DNA of 64,000 nucleotides from Larkinella soli (GTDB lineage Bacteria; Bacteroidota; Bacteroidia; Cytophagales; Spirosomataceae), in NCBI RefSeq assembly GCF_003703975.1, contig NZ_QTJY01000001.1, positions 434,001 through 498,000 on the forward strand, given 5' to 3'. Positions 27,254 through 35,533 of the stretch are shown in pieces. The translations under genes and the position numbers were made by a program. The notes below the pieces were generated by a model that saw nothing but the letters and a program-made list of their open reading frames with translations, made no database searches and was not told the DNA's origin. Position 1 is the first letter of the stretch; each line of letters opens with the position of its first letter.

Positions 27254-28423
27254 TCAAGCCGCCGGCTCGAACACAACCCGCATCGTCTGCTTCTTGTTGA
27301 ACATATCGTACCCGAGCATACCCTGATCGAGCGTCATCCGGTGCGTCAGCAGAAACGAGGGATCGAGTTTCCCGCTTTGTAGGTGTTCCAGCAGCTGCGG
27401 AATGTATTTCTGCGAGTGCTGCTGCCCCATCCGGAACGTCAGCGCCTTATTCATGGCCGCGCCCATCGGAACGGCGTCGATCAGACCGCCGTAAACACCC
27501 ACGATGGATACCGTGCCCCCTTTCCGGCAGGCCACGATGGCCTCCCGAAGCACGATGGGCCGGTCGGTTTCCAGCCGCACGAACTGCTTGGCCTTGTCGT
27601 AGTAATAGTCCAGCCCCTCGCTGACGGCTTCCATCCCGACGGCGTCGATGCAGCTGTCGGGTCCCCGGCCGCCGGTCATTTCACGGAGGGCCTCCTGAAT
27701 ATTCACCTGCGAGAAGTCCAGCACCTCGGCTCCGCTGATTTCCCGGGCCGTCCGCAGCCGCTCCGGTTCACGGTCGATGGCGATGACGCGGGAAGCGCCG
27801 AGCAGGAAGGCGCTCTGAATCGCCATCTGGCCTACCCCTCCGCAGCCCCAGACCGCCACCACGCTGCCCGGCCTGATGTTCGCCATGTCCGCAGCCATGA
27901 AACCGGTCGGTACCGCGTCCGAAACGAATACCGCCGACTCATCGGTAATATTCTCCGGAATCACGAAGGCCCCATGGTCTGCAAACGGGACGCGGATGAA
28001 CTCGGCATGGGAACCGGCATACCCGCCGAAGGCATGAGAGTAACCGAAGATGCCGGCCGTGGCGTCGCCGTATACTTTTTCAGGCATCCAGGCGTGGGGG
28101 TTGGAATTGTCACAAAGCGACCATTCCTGGCTTTTGCAGTAATGACACTCCCCGCAGCCGATGATCGACCCGACCACAACCCGGTCGCCCTTCCGGAGTT
28201 TTTTGACTTCCGACCCTACTTCCACCACCTCGCCCATGAATTCATGGCCGATGATGTCGCCCTCCCGCATGGAAGGTACATAGCCGTTGAGCAGGTGCAG
28301 GTCGGACCCGCAGACGGAGGAAAGTTTGACCCGGATGATGGCATCCTTCGGATTCAGAATGGCGGGATCGGGAACGCGCTCGGTGCGGAGGTCCCCGATG
28401 CCGTTATAACATAAGGCCTTCAT
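27254..28423 (-). CDS. Zinc-dependent alcohol dehydrogenase (formaldehyde-dehydrogenase-like)
   Basis: A 389-residue medium-chain dehydrogenase. The catalytic zinc site is SVCGSDLH with IGHEFMGEV; structural zinc ligands are in CGECHYCKSQEWSLC. The NAD-binding Rossmann motif is WGCGGVGQMA. Length and insert regions fit the glutathione-independent formaldehyde dehydrogenase-like subgroup, whose substrates vary. Its start overlaps the upstream SRPBCC gene by 20 bases, so the two are translationally coupled. This gene pair recurs in stress-response operons of many bacteria, though I cannot name the inducer. Confidence 0.92.
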   Translation of the reverse strand: MKALCYNGIGDLRTERVPDPAILNPKDAIIRVKLSSVCGSDLHLLNGYVPSMREGDIIGHEFMGEVVEVGSEVKKLRKGDRVVVGSIIGCGECHYCKSQEWSLCDNSNPHAWMPEKVYGDATAGIFGYSHAFGGYAGSHAEFIRVPFADHGAFVIPENITDESAVFVSDAVPTGFMAADMANIRPGSVVAVWGCGGVGQMAIQSAFLLGASRVIAIDREPERLRTAREISGAEVLDFSQVNIQEALREMTGGRGPDSCIDAVGMEAVSEGLDYYYDKAKQFVRLETDRPIVLREAIVACRKGGTVSIVGVYGGLIDAVPMGAAMNKALTFRMGQQHSQKYIPQLLEHLQSGKLDPSFLLTHRMTLDQGMLGYDMFNKKQTMRVVFEPAA

Positions 28424-29243
28424 GCTTTTCGTCGGTTGATGCGTATTCGGAGGAGGGTTTGTCGAGCGGCTGGTTTTCCTTCAGCCGACCGGAGGTCTGG
28501 CCTTTGATCGTGGCGATTTCGCCGGTCTCCATCAGTTGCTTGAACCGCCGGAGGTCCTGCTTGATCATCTGTTTGAAGGTTGGGTTGAACAACTTCATGA
28601 TGGCCCCGCCCAATTGCCCGACCGGCGGCCGGTAATGGATGACGGCGTGAATTTCCGTTCCCTCGCCGTCCGGCGAATCCACAAACCGCACCTCTCCTGC
28701 ATTGTCGATCCGGGCACCCTCGACCGATTTCCAGACGAGCCGTTCGTTTTCAACCTCCTCGATGATGCGGGCTTCCCATTCGACCTTCCCCAGCACCGAA
28801 GCCAGCTTCGTATCGGCCAGTTTGGCTACCCAGTGCGAACGTCGGGGGTCGATTTGAGTTACTTCTTTCAGGTGAAACATGAACCGGGGCAGATTTTCCA
28901 GTTGCCGCCAGTACTTGTAAACCTCTTCCCTCGGTCGATTGATGGTCAGGCTTTTGGAGATTTCGATGGCATCGGGCACCTGATTTTCGGCTTCTGCCGT
29001 ATTACGCCCGATCCGTTCGCTGATGGGGCAATGGCCCGAGGCTCCCCGGTAAGCCAGGTACCCCCCCGCCAGAGCCGTCAGCAATGATCCCTGCCGAAGG
29101 CCGAACGTCAACAGAAACGCTCCTCCGGCCGCCGACCAGATGCGCTCCGTCGAGCCGACGTTCAGTCGGCTGGAACCGCTCACTTCCGGTTCGATCTGGC
29201 CGATTCCCAGCACCTGGGAAACCGGTTTTTTCTTGTCTGTCAT
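28404..29243 (-). CDS. DUF2892 plus SRPBCC (polyketide cyclase-like) protein
   Basis: A 279-residue protein. Residues about 25-80 resemble DUF2892 (NVGSTERIWSAAGGAFLLTFGLR, then LAGGYLAYRGASGHCP), a short hydrophobic hairpin that would anchor it in the membrane. Residues about 90-235 are an SRPBCC/START-like ligand-binding domain (ISKSLTINRPREEVYKYWRQLENLPRF start, and VIHYRPPVGQLGGAIMKLF before the last helix). The C-terminal 35 residues are charged and disordered. It is first in a two-gene operon with the alcohol dehydrogenase. Ligand unknown. Confidence 0.85.
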   Translation of the reverse strand: MTDKKKPVSQVLGIGQIEPEVSGSSRLNVGSTERIWSAAGGAFLLTFGLRQGSLLTALAGGYLAYRGASGHCPISERIGRNTAEAENQVPDAIEISKSLTINRPREEVYKYWRQLENLPRFMFHLKEVTQIDPRRSHWVAKLADTKLASVLGKVEWEARIIEEVENERLVWKSVEGARIDNAGEVRFVDSPDGEGTEIHAVIHYRPPVGQLGGAIMKLFNPTFKQMIKQDLRRFKQLMETGEIATIKGQTSGRLKENQPLDKPSSEYASTDEKHEGLML

Positions 29244-29452
29244 ACCTGCATTTGGTGTTTAAGGTTGGGACAACACTAACCCGGCACCGGTAGCCGGTGG
29301 GGCTTTCTTTCTGAACCGGAAGCCCGTCGGGATGTTTAAAAAAAGAGTGATCGGGCAGGAAACGCAGCCCGGATTTTTGTCGTTTATTGATATTCTTTGA
29401 AATATTTCATAGTATCGTCCTGTGTTTTTACTTCAATCCATCCTTCTGAGCT
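29244..29452. other. Intergenic region before THX gene
   Basis: 209 bases between divergent genes. It contains a small CACCGG-TAG-CCGGTG palindrome near 29286-29300 and becomes AT-rich toward 29380-29440 (ATATTCTTTG and similar), where the THX promoter probably lies. No other gene seen. Confidence 0.4.
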
Positions 29453-29572
29453 ATGGGAAAAGGAGACGTTAAATCAAAACGCGGTAAAATCTGGCGGGGC
29501 TCCTATGGGGTCAAACGGCGGAGAATCAAAGGCGACAAAGCCAAAGTAGAAAAGGCCGTCAAGTCCGAATAA
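29453..29572 (+). CDS. 30S ribosomal protein THX
   Basis: A 39-residue, highly basic protein starting MGKGDVKSKRGKIWRGSYG and continuing with VKRRRIKGDKAKVEK. The MGKGD-K-x-KRGK-x5-GSYG-x-RR pattern is the THX family (known as bTHX in Thermus), a small peptide that sits in the head of the 30S subunit. It is too short for most gene finders. It has its own AT-rich upstream region and is followed by a strong terminator, so it is a monocistronic gene. Confidence 0.88.
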   Translation: MGKGDVKSKRGKIWRGSYGVKRRRIKGDKAKVEKAVKSE

Positions 29573-29580
29573 CCACTCGA

Positions 29581-29624
29581 ATCCGTACGAAGCCCCGCCC
29601 GTCGCGGGGCTTCGTACGGATTTC
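29581..29624 (+). terminator. Terminator of the THX gene
   Basis: ATCCGTACGAAGCCCCG and CGGGGCTTCGTACGGAT form a 17-base stem with a short loop, followed by TTTCTCC. Confidence 0.88.
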
Positions 29625-29653
29625 TCCTGCCTCCCTTAAAATCATTCCGTTCT

Positions 29654-31612
29654 ATGGCAAAGTTAAGAACCCATCGAGCCGCCTTGCCGATTTCCAATTC
29701 TGTTGCACAAACATCAATAAAATCATCTGTTCCATCACCGGCTTCCCGGGTCCGATTTCGGAGGCCGGCCTTTGCTCTGCCAGTTCTGGCCCTTGTGGTG
29801 CTGTTCGCCTACTCGTTCGGCTTCTCCAACGATTTTGTGGATTGGGACGATGCGGAATATGTTTTCGGCAACCCCTATGTCCTGAACCCCACCCCTCAGC
29901 GTTTGCGAACGCTGCTCGACGCCGTGGTGGCGCTGAATTTCCACCCGCTGACCATGCTTTCCTTAGCGGCCAATTCCGCCCTGTTCGGCCCCGGCCCAAC
30001 CTCGTTCATTCTTACCAATACCCTGATTCACGTCCTGAATACAGGGCTGGTCTATGGGCTGGCCTACCAACTTTCCCACCGGAACCGGCAGGTCGGCCTG
30101 TATACGGCCCTGATCTGGGGCCTGCATCCCATGCATGTCGAATCGGTCATCTGGGTTTCCGAGCGGAAAGATGTGCTGTACACCTTCTTCTTCCTTTCGG
30201 CCTGTCTGACTTACCTGAAATACCAGTCCGCTCCGGCAGCCGGGAAACCGGCCGGTTATCCTCTTCTTTTCATCACCTATATTTTTTTTGTACTATCATG
30301 TTTATCTAAAGCCATGGCCGTGGTTTTTCCGGTAGTTCTCCTGCTTCTCGACTTTATGCAGGCCGGTCCAGAAACCGGGTGGCAGGGGCGGCCTGGGGTA
30401 AACTCTCTGCTGGAAAAGCTTCCCTTCTTCGCGGTAGCCATCCTGTTCGGGCTCATTGCCGTGGATGTGCAGGCCGGTGGGGATTTTCACGGTCTGCTGG
30501 TTCGGATTTCCGAAAAGAAAGACGCCGTCGGCCAGGAACCGTTCGCAGCTCGCTGGCTGGTGTACGGCAGCTACGGCTTCACGATGTACCTGGTCAAACT
30601 CCTGCTCCCTTTCCGACTCTCGGCCTTTTACCCCTACCCGGAAGTCGTCACCCAAATCGAGGCCCGGCACTGGATCGGGCCGGTGGTTTTCCTGACCTGC
30701 CTCTTTCTTTGCCTGCGTGCCATCCTGAAACCGCAAACCGCCGGGCACCGGCTCCTCGGTTTCGGCCTCGGATTTTTCCTGGTTACCATCTTCCTGGTTC
30801 TTCAGTTCATGACCGTGGGAGCCGCCCTCATGGCCGACCGGTATAGTTACCTTTCCTATTTCGGCCTGATCTTCGGAATCGTCGCCGGAATATTCGCGGA
30901 AGGGAGACACCGGCCGTCGCTCATCCGGTGGAGAGAACCGGCTATTCTGCTCTTTGCGGCCCTGTGTTTCTACCTCACCACCCGCCAGGTTCAGGTCTGG
31001 AAAAACACCGAAACCTTATGGACGAACGCCCTGCGGTATTACCCGGAAAACGATCAGATCCGGGAGGGCCTGGGCGACTATTTCGGCAAACGAAACCGGA
31101 TCGACGAGGCCCAGGCCCAGTTTGAAGCCGCCCTGGTCAACGGCAGCAACCGTTATCATTGTTATGAAGGATTAGCCAATGTGTACGGCCTGAAAGGCGA
31201 CTTCCCGAAAGCTCTGGCCCTTTACGATCAGGCCATTCGCATGGATTCCACCAAAAGCGACGTCTTTTACAACCGGGGGCTGACCCTGAACAAGGTAGGC
31301 CGCTTTACGGAGGCCCTGCGCGACTTTGACCGGGCGCTGACGCTGGCTCCCGAACGGGATACCATCGTTCTGGCGGCCCGGGCTTATTCCCGAATGCAGT
31401 TGAAGCAGTACGGCCCCTCCCGGGATGATTACGACCGATTCCTGCTGCTCAAACCCGACGACCCGACGGCCTTCCACAACCGGGGCGTCGACCGGTATTA
31501 TCTGGGTGACCTGAAAGGAGCCGTTGCCGACCTGCGGAAAGCCCTTGCCCTCAAACCGGACTATGAGGAGGCCCGGCGGAATCTCAGCCGGCTGGAGCGT
31601 TTAAACCGGTAA
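29654..31612 (+). CDS. TMTC-like membrane protein with C-terminal TPRs
   Basis: A 652-residue polytopic membrane protein. After a basic N-terminus it has about ten hydrophobic helices (from about residue 40 to 440), with the luminal acidic motif FVDWDDAEYV typical of GT-C/PMT-TMTC glycosyltransferases and the HPLTMLSLAANSALFG and HPMHVESVIWVSERKDVL blocks of the DUF1736/TMTC group. The last about 190 residues are TPR repeats (ALALYDQAIRMDSTKSDVFYNRGLTLNKVG and similar). Eukaryotic TMTCs O-mannosylate proteins; bacterial members are mostly uncharacterised. A role in protein or lipid glycosylation is inference. Confidence 0.82.
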   Translation: MAKLRTHRAALPISNSVAQTSIKSSVPSPASRVRFRRPAFALPVLALVVLFAYSFGFSNDFVDWDDAEYVFGNPYVLNPTPQRLRTLLDAVVALNFHPLTMLSLAANSALFGPGPTSFILTNTLIHVLNTGLVYGLAYQLSHRNRQVGLYTALIWGLHPMHVESVIWVSERKDVLYTFFFLSACLTYLKYQSAPAAGKPAGYPLLFITYIFFVLSCLSKAMAVVFPVVLLLLDFMQAGPETGWQGRPGVNSLLEKLPFFAVAILFGLIAVDVQAGGDFHGLLVRISEKKDAVGQEPFAARWLVYGSYGFTMYLVKLLLPFRLSAFYPYPEVVTQIEARHWIGPVVFLTCLFLCLRAILKPQTAGHRLLGFGLGFFLVTIFLVLQFMTVGAALMADRYSYLSYFGLIFGIVAGIFAEGRHRPSLIRWREPAILLFAALCFYLTTRQVQVWKNTETLWTNALRYYPENDQIREGLGDYFGKRNRIDEAQAQFEAALVNGSNRYHCYEGLANVYGLKGDFPKALALYDQAIRMDSTKSDVFYNRGLTLNKVGRFTEALRDFDRALTLAPERDTIVLAARAYSRMQLKQYGPSRDDYDRFLLLKPDDPTAFHNRGVDRYYLGDLKGAVADLRKALALKPDYEEARRNLSRLERLNR

Positions 31613-31617
31613 ACTAC

Positions 31618-32775
31618 TCATCGCTCGATGGTGATCCCTTCAGCGTTTTCCATCCGGGCGATGAGGCCCCAGCCGAAGAAGTCGTTGGTCAGCGCAATCA
31701 GCATTTCATTTTCACCGGCCTTCAGGGGCACTTCAAAGGAGGAGTTTTCGACGGAACAGCGTCCCCCCGGCTTTTTCATGATGGGCTGCCCGTACAGGTT
31801 CTTATCAAAATAAACCGGCTGCCGGTTGACGAAGACCCAGACTTCGTCGCTGAACCCGAAATCCAGCCGGCGTTTTTCATCGGTTTTGGCGGTGATGCGC
31901 GTCCGGAGCCAGATCAGACGGCGGCCCTCCGTTTTGCCGAACCGGCGCGTCAGATTGACCAGCCCCCGGCGTTCGGCTTCGACCGGCTCCCAGGCGGTTT
32001 CGGCCGTAGGAAGATCTTTTCCGGTCAGTTCCTGTCCGTAAGGCATCGATACCGGCTGGGTGACCGACCACTTCCGAAGGTAGCGCGGGTCGTGGGCGGT
32101 GGGGTCGATACCGGCCGTGGGAGCCAGCCCCTCGACGGCCTGCGGTTTGACCACGAGGTTGGCAATGACGGCTTTCCCCTGAAAGGCCAGACCGCCCTCC
32201 TTCGTATTGCCTTCCAGCTTCGGCACTTCGAGGGCCGGGCGGTTCAGGTCGTTGATGTACACCCGCATCTGTTCGCCCGAAATGACCAGTTTGACGTGGT
32301 TCCACTGATTGCGCCGGAATGACCCCGGACCCTGATAATATTCCAGCATGTCCCAGAGGTTGACCCCTTTGAGGATGGGCGCATACTGGATCGCCCAGCG
32401 GATGCCGGGGTCTACACCCCCGTCAACCCGCAGGTAGAAATATTCACTTTCCTGGTCGTTCTGACGGCGGAAATAAATTCCGGCAAAATTCGGGTCTTCG
32501 GGTTCCATGTCGAACTCGATGGTGCCGTTGGAAAAGTTGAGGTCTTTCAGCACCACCCGGTCCGAACTGGTCAGGAGCTGCAGCGCCGGGACGGCTTTGT
32601 GCTCCAGAAACCGGGCCTTTTCCGGTGGAAACTCCCAGCGGCCGGCCTCCATCGGAACCCGGATTTCAGCGGGTGATGCGGCCACGGCTCGCGCGGCCGA
32701 TTTGTTTTTCTGGGCAAAAGCGGGAAGGGAAATCAGGAGGGCCAGGACCAGCCCGGTACGATGAACAAGATTCAT
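31618..32775 (-). CDS. Secreted LamG/DUF1080-like protein
   Basis: A 385-residue exported protein with a signal peptide (MNLVHRTGLVLALLISLPAFAQ). Residues about 55-210 look like a concanavalin/LamG or DUF1080 beta-sandwich: NGTIEFDMEPEDPNFAGIYFRRQ, YFYLRVDGG, NQWNHVKLVISGEQMRVYIND and a closing GKAVIANLVVKP strand. Residues about 225-385 form a second beta-domain resembling a galactose-binding-like sandwich. DUF1080 proteins include 3-keto-glycoside hydrolases, and the nearby dehydrogenase genes make that an attractive but unproven role. It is convergent with the TMTC-like gene with only 5 bases between stops. Confidence 0.65.
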   Translation of the reverse strand: MNLVHRTGLVLALLISLPAFAQKNKSAARAVAASPAEIRVPMEAGRWEFPPEKARFLEHKAVPALQLLTSSDRVVLKDLNFSNGTIEFDMEPEDPNFAGIYFRRQNDQESEYFYLRVDGGVDPGIRWAIQYAPILKGVNLWDMLEYYQGPGSFRRNQWNHVKLVISGEQMRVYINDLNRPALEVPKLEGNTKEGGLAFQGKAVIANLVVKPQAVEGLAPTAGIDPTAHDPRYLRKWSVTQPVSMPYGQELTGKDLPTAETAWEPVEAERRGLVNLTRRFGKTEGRRLIWLRTRITAKTDEKRRLDFGFSDEVWVFVNRQPVYFDKNLYGQPIMKKPGGRCSVENSSFEVPLKAGENEMLIALTNDFFGWGLIARMENAEGITIER

Positions 32776-32932
32776 GAGAATTGCCGGTTACGTTTACCGG
32801 TAAAGCTCCGCATTGGCTTTCAGGAGCCCCGTTCAGAAGTACGGCAAGTTCGTCCAAATTTCAACTCACTGTAAATGAATAGCATTAGGCAAGTTCAACG
32901 GTCGGTTAAGAGGTCGTCCGGGGAAGTGGTGA

Positions 32933-33012
32933 AGTGCCTGAAGGCACTACGTCGAGGGTTGCCGTCTATCGATAGCTTTAAACATTCGGTCGCTCTGCGA
33001 CCCAAAGTTGGG
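32933..33012. repeat. Array of four short palindromes
   Basis: AGTGCCT-GA-AGGCACT (32933-32948), CTATCGATAG (32966-32975), GGTCGC-TCT-GCGACC (32988-33002) and CCCAA-AG-TTGGG (33001-33012) follow one another in non-coding DNA. The succession resembles dispersed Cytophagales intergenic repeats. The surrounding gap 32776-33183 contains no credible gene. Confidence 0.6.
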
Positions 33013-33031
33013 CATTGTCTTCCGACCGGTT

Positions 33032-33126
33032 AAGTCATCCCGATGGGTTTGTCATCACTCCCGGTTTTCCATCATGCCCGGTTTGTCATCCCGACAGGGT
33101 GGGATGGCAATAGATTCGGGATGACA
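33032..33126. repeat. TGTCATCCCGA repeat, second copy
   Basis: TGTCATCCCGA (33084-33094) and TCGGGATGACA (33116-33126) are perfect 11-base inverted ends. Partial copies (GTCATCCCGATGGG at about 33033, GTCATCACTCCCGG at about 33051, CATCATGCCCGG at about 33070) precede them, so the element looks degenerate or iterated. It has the same ends as the elements at 17798 and 44440. Confidence 0.7.
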
Positions 33127-33183
33127 AAAGAAAAGGGAGATCAGATTGAAAGGAGAGGAGAATGGCGCTTCCCGAAACCAATT

Positions 33184-34368
33184 TTACCGGACCAGAAGCA
33201 CGGAGCCACGTTTTTCCAGGGGGCGTTTACCCACCCGGGTGATCTCCAGCCGGTAGGCATAAGAACCGGCAGGGAGGGCAATTCCCTGTCGGGTGCCGTC
33301 CCAGCCGTCGGAGGTTTCGGTGGCCCGGAAAACCACCTCGCCCCAGCGGTTGAACACGGTGAGCCGGTAGGCGGAGATTCCCTCGGCCAGCGGAGCAAAC
33401 CGGTCGTTGATGCCGTCTCCATTCGGTGAAAAGGCGTCGGGAACAAAAAAGGCCGAATCCGCTGAGGCCGGGGGCTCCGGCGCTGGGGGCACATAACAGA
33501 CTTCCGGAGAATACCGATTCACCGAACAGGTATCCACCGACGACAGGCGGAAGCAGACCACCTGGGCGACCTCCGCCGGGAAACGAACCGCACCGTTTTC
33601 GATCTCGAAAATTTCAGCACCGGCCCGGAACGAACCGCCCGGAAGCCGCTGTTCGACGCGAAACGCCCGCCCGCCCGGATTCCGAATCTGAAGGGCCAGT
33701 TCCCCTGCACCGACCCGACTGACCGCTGCGATTTCCGGAACCTGCCCGGAAGTGGACGGCCGGAACGAAAGCCGGGTCGTGCCCCCGCAATTCCCGTATT
33801 TATGAACCCCCTGCACCGCAATGACCCGGCGGTCGTCGCCGGTGAAACGATGGACCGCCGAGGGTCGAAGGCCGTCCAGGGAGTCGGTCCGGCCATCGCC
33901 CCAATCGACCCGGTAAAAATCGTACTGGTACCGGGCCGCGTTCGGGATAGAGAGAGAAACCCGGTTTCCGCAGGATTGAACGGACACCTCGGGCGGCAGG
34001 GTGTCGTACACCTGCACGATCGAACAGGCTACCAATTGCCGCCCTTCGTGTTCAGACAGTTGTAGAATCCGGTACAGACCCGGCAGTCGGTAGGTGTAGA
34101 CGGAATCGGTCGTAATCTGAGCCGGACGGACCGCTCCGCCCTGATAATCATAGACATAGCGGATATTTCGGGCGTCTTTCAACCCACTCGCGGTTTTCAC
34201 CCGCAGGGGAACGCAGCCGATGCCCGGCGTTACGTACAGAGAGCCGGTGAAGGTTCCGGCTGCGGGGGTGCACTGATCCGGCTGGGCCAGAACCGCGGGT
34301 ACGGCAAAAAGCATAAAAAAACCGCAAAGAACGCAGAGTAAACTCTTTGCGGTCCTGGCGGTTTTCAT
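33184..34368 (-). CDS. Type IX secretion cargo, type B C-terminal domain (CHU_C)
   Basis: A 394-residue secreted protein. The signal peptide is MKTARTAKSLLCVLCGFF followed by AVPAVLAQ. The middle is PKD/Ig-like beta domains. The C-terminal about 85 residues are a gliding-motility-associated type B sorting domain: FVPDAFSPNGDGINDRF, YRLTVFNRWGEVVF, DGWDG and YRLEITRVG, ending in VLLVR. It is therefore exported by T9SS and released or attached at the surface. It starts 19 bases after the oxidoreductase gene, so it may be read from the same operon. The first codons lie inside a repeat-like hairpin (see the separate entry). Confidence 0.9.
   Translation of the reverse strand: MKTARTAKSLLCVLCGFFMLFAVPAVLAQPDQCTPAAGTFTGSLYVTPGIGCVPLRVKTASGLKDARNIRYVYDYQGGAVRPAQITTDSVYTYRLPGLYRILQLSEHEGRQLVACSIVQVYDTLPPEVSVQSCGNRVSLSIPNAARYQYDFYRVDWGDGRTDSLDGLRPSAVHRFTGDDRRVIAVQGVHKYGNCGGTTRLSFRPSTSGQVPEIAAVSRVGAGELALQIRNPGGRAFRVEQRLPGGSFRAGAEIFEIENGAVRFPAEVAQVVCFRLSSVDTCSVNRYSPEVCYVPPAPEPPASADSAFFVPDAFSPNGDGINDRFAPLAEGISAYRLTVFNRWGEVVFRATETSDGWDGTRQGIALPAGSYAYRLEITRVGKRPLEKRGSVLLVR
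34321..34353 (-). promoter_or_regulatory. Terminator-like hairpin inside the start of the T9SS cargo gene
   Basis: On the minus strand, ACCGCAAAGA pairs with TCTTTGCGGT (13-base loop), followed directly by seven Ts, within the first 60 bases of the coding sequence. The loop contains AGAGT-AA-ACTCT. It resembles the widespread CTCTGCGTTCTTTGCGG intergenic repeat. It could end transcription of the upstream dehydrogenase operon or act as an attenuator, while also encoding part of the signal peptide. Confidence 0.5.
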
Positions 34369-34387
34369 GGCTCCGGTTTCTAAAGCT

Positions 34388-35479
34388 TCAGGTCAGTTTC
34401 ACGGACTGGCCGGATTTGGCCGCCCGGTAAATCGCTTCCACGATCCGGATGTCCTTCAGACCTTCTTCTCCGGGCACGGGCATGGCCCGGTTGTTCAGGA
34501 TGTGGTCGGCATCGTCGTCCATCTGGTTGGCCTGCTGCCAGGGCACCTGATACGGATGGTCGATGACAATCCCGCCCGTGGCTTCTCCTTTCACCCCGGC
34601 GTAGGCCGAATACGGCTCCATATTCAGGGTTCCTTTTTCGCCCACCACTTTCAGATAGTTGACGTTCTGGCCGAAGCTGGTCCTGATGTTGGCCACGGCC
34701 CCGCTCGGAAATACCAGGCGGGCCACGGAAGTCTCATCCAGCCCGTTTTTGTAAATTTCCGGCCGGCTGGTCGATTGTTCGGCCGTCAGCGAAATGGGTT
34801 CTTCCCCGGTGGCCAGCCGTGCTCCCTGCAGCGAATAAACACCCATATCGTACATGACGCCCCCGCCGAGTTCCTTTTTCTGCTTCCAGTGGTTGGTGCG
34901 GTTTTCGACGTACCCGGCCGCACAGTTGACGGTCTTGATTTTTCCGATTTTTCCGTCCCGCAGGAGTTTGACGTACTGCTTGGTATTCGGCTCATGCTGA
35001 AGCCGGTAGCCGATGGCGAGCTTCTGTTTGTTCTTGCGACAGGCGTCGATCATGTCCTGGCATTCCCGTTCGGTGATGGCCATCGGTTTTTCACACCAGA
35101 CGTGCTTTCCGGCATTCGCGGCCCGGATGACGTACTCCCGGTGCATGGAAGGCGGCAGCACGACATAGACCACATCGATGTCCTTGTTGTTGGCGATCTG
35201 GTCGAAGTTCTGATAGTTGTAGACGTTCTTTTCCGGGAGGTTATACTTCTTCATCCACTGCTCCGCCTTGGAGGGGGTGCCGGTTACGATCCCGGCAAGG
35301 TAGCATTTTTTCGTCTGCTGAAGGGCAGGGGCCAGAAGGTCGGTGCTGTAGTAACCCAGACCCACCAGGGCGATGCCCAGCCGGTCTTTTTTCTGCCATC
35401 CGGCGAGGGTCAGCGGGGAATAGGCGACGGAGGCCGCTACCAGCCCCGCCTGCTGAAGGAATATTCGACGTGAAGCCAT
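34388..35479 (-). CDS. Gfo/Idh/MocA-family oxidoreductase, Tat-type export
   Basis: A 363-residue NAD(P)-dependent oxidoreductase. The N-terminus has a twin-arginine-like signal (MASRRIFLQQAGLVAASVAYS). The Rossmann motif is ALVGLGYYS and the family EKP motif is CEKPMAI. The C-terminal domain is the GFO/IDH/MocA beta-sheet (GGGVMYDMGVYSLQGARL). Length and motifs resemble glucose-fructose oxidoreductase, which carries tightly bound NADP in the periplasm. It follows the GMC/subunit 3 pair on the same strand, consistent with periplasmic sugar oxidation. Confidence 0.9.
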   Translation of the reverse strand: MASRRIFLQQAGLVAASVAYSPLTLAGWQKKDRLGIALVGLGYYSTDLLAPALQQTKKCYLAGIVTGTPSKAEQWMKKYNLPEKNVYNYQNFDQIANNKDIDVVYVVLPPSMHREYVIRAANAGKHVWCEKPMAITERECQDMIDACRKNKQKLAIGYRLQHEPNTKQYVKLLRDGKIGKIKTVNCAAGYVENRTNHWKQKKELGGGVMYDMGVYSLQGARLATGEEPISLTAEQSTSRPEIYKNGLDETSVARLVFPSGAVANIRTSFGQNVNYLKVVGEKGTLNMEPYSAYAGVKGEATGGIVIDHPYQVPWQQANQMDDDADHILNNRAMPVPGEEGLKDIRIVEAIYRAAKSGQSVKLT

Positions 35480-35533
35480 AAGGGTCAGAAGTTAAAACCC
35501 GGCACCCGTCAAACCGGGTGCCGGGTGGAATGG

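Noticed and set aside
26868-27276. Minus-strand frames of 100-129 codons with SLIRRG repeats
   Set aside because: They are direct translations of the C/G-run palindromic repeats and not proteins.
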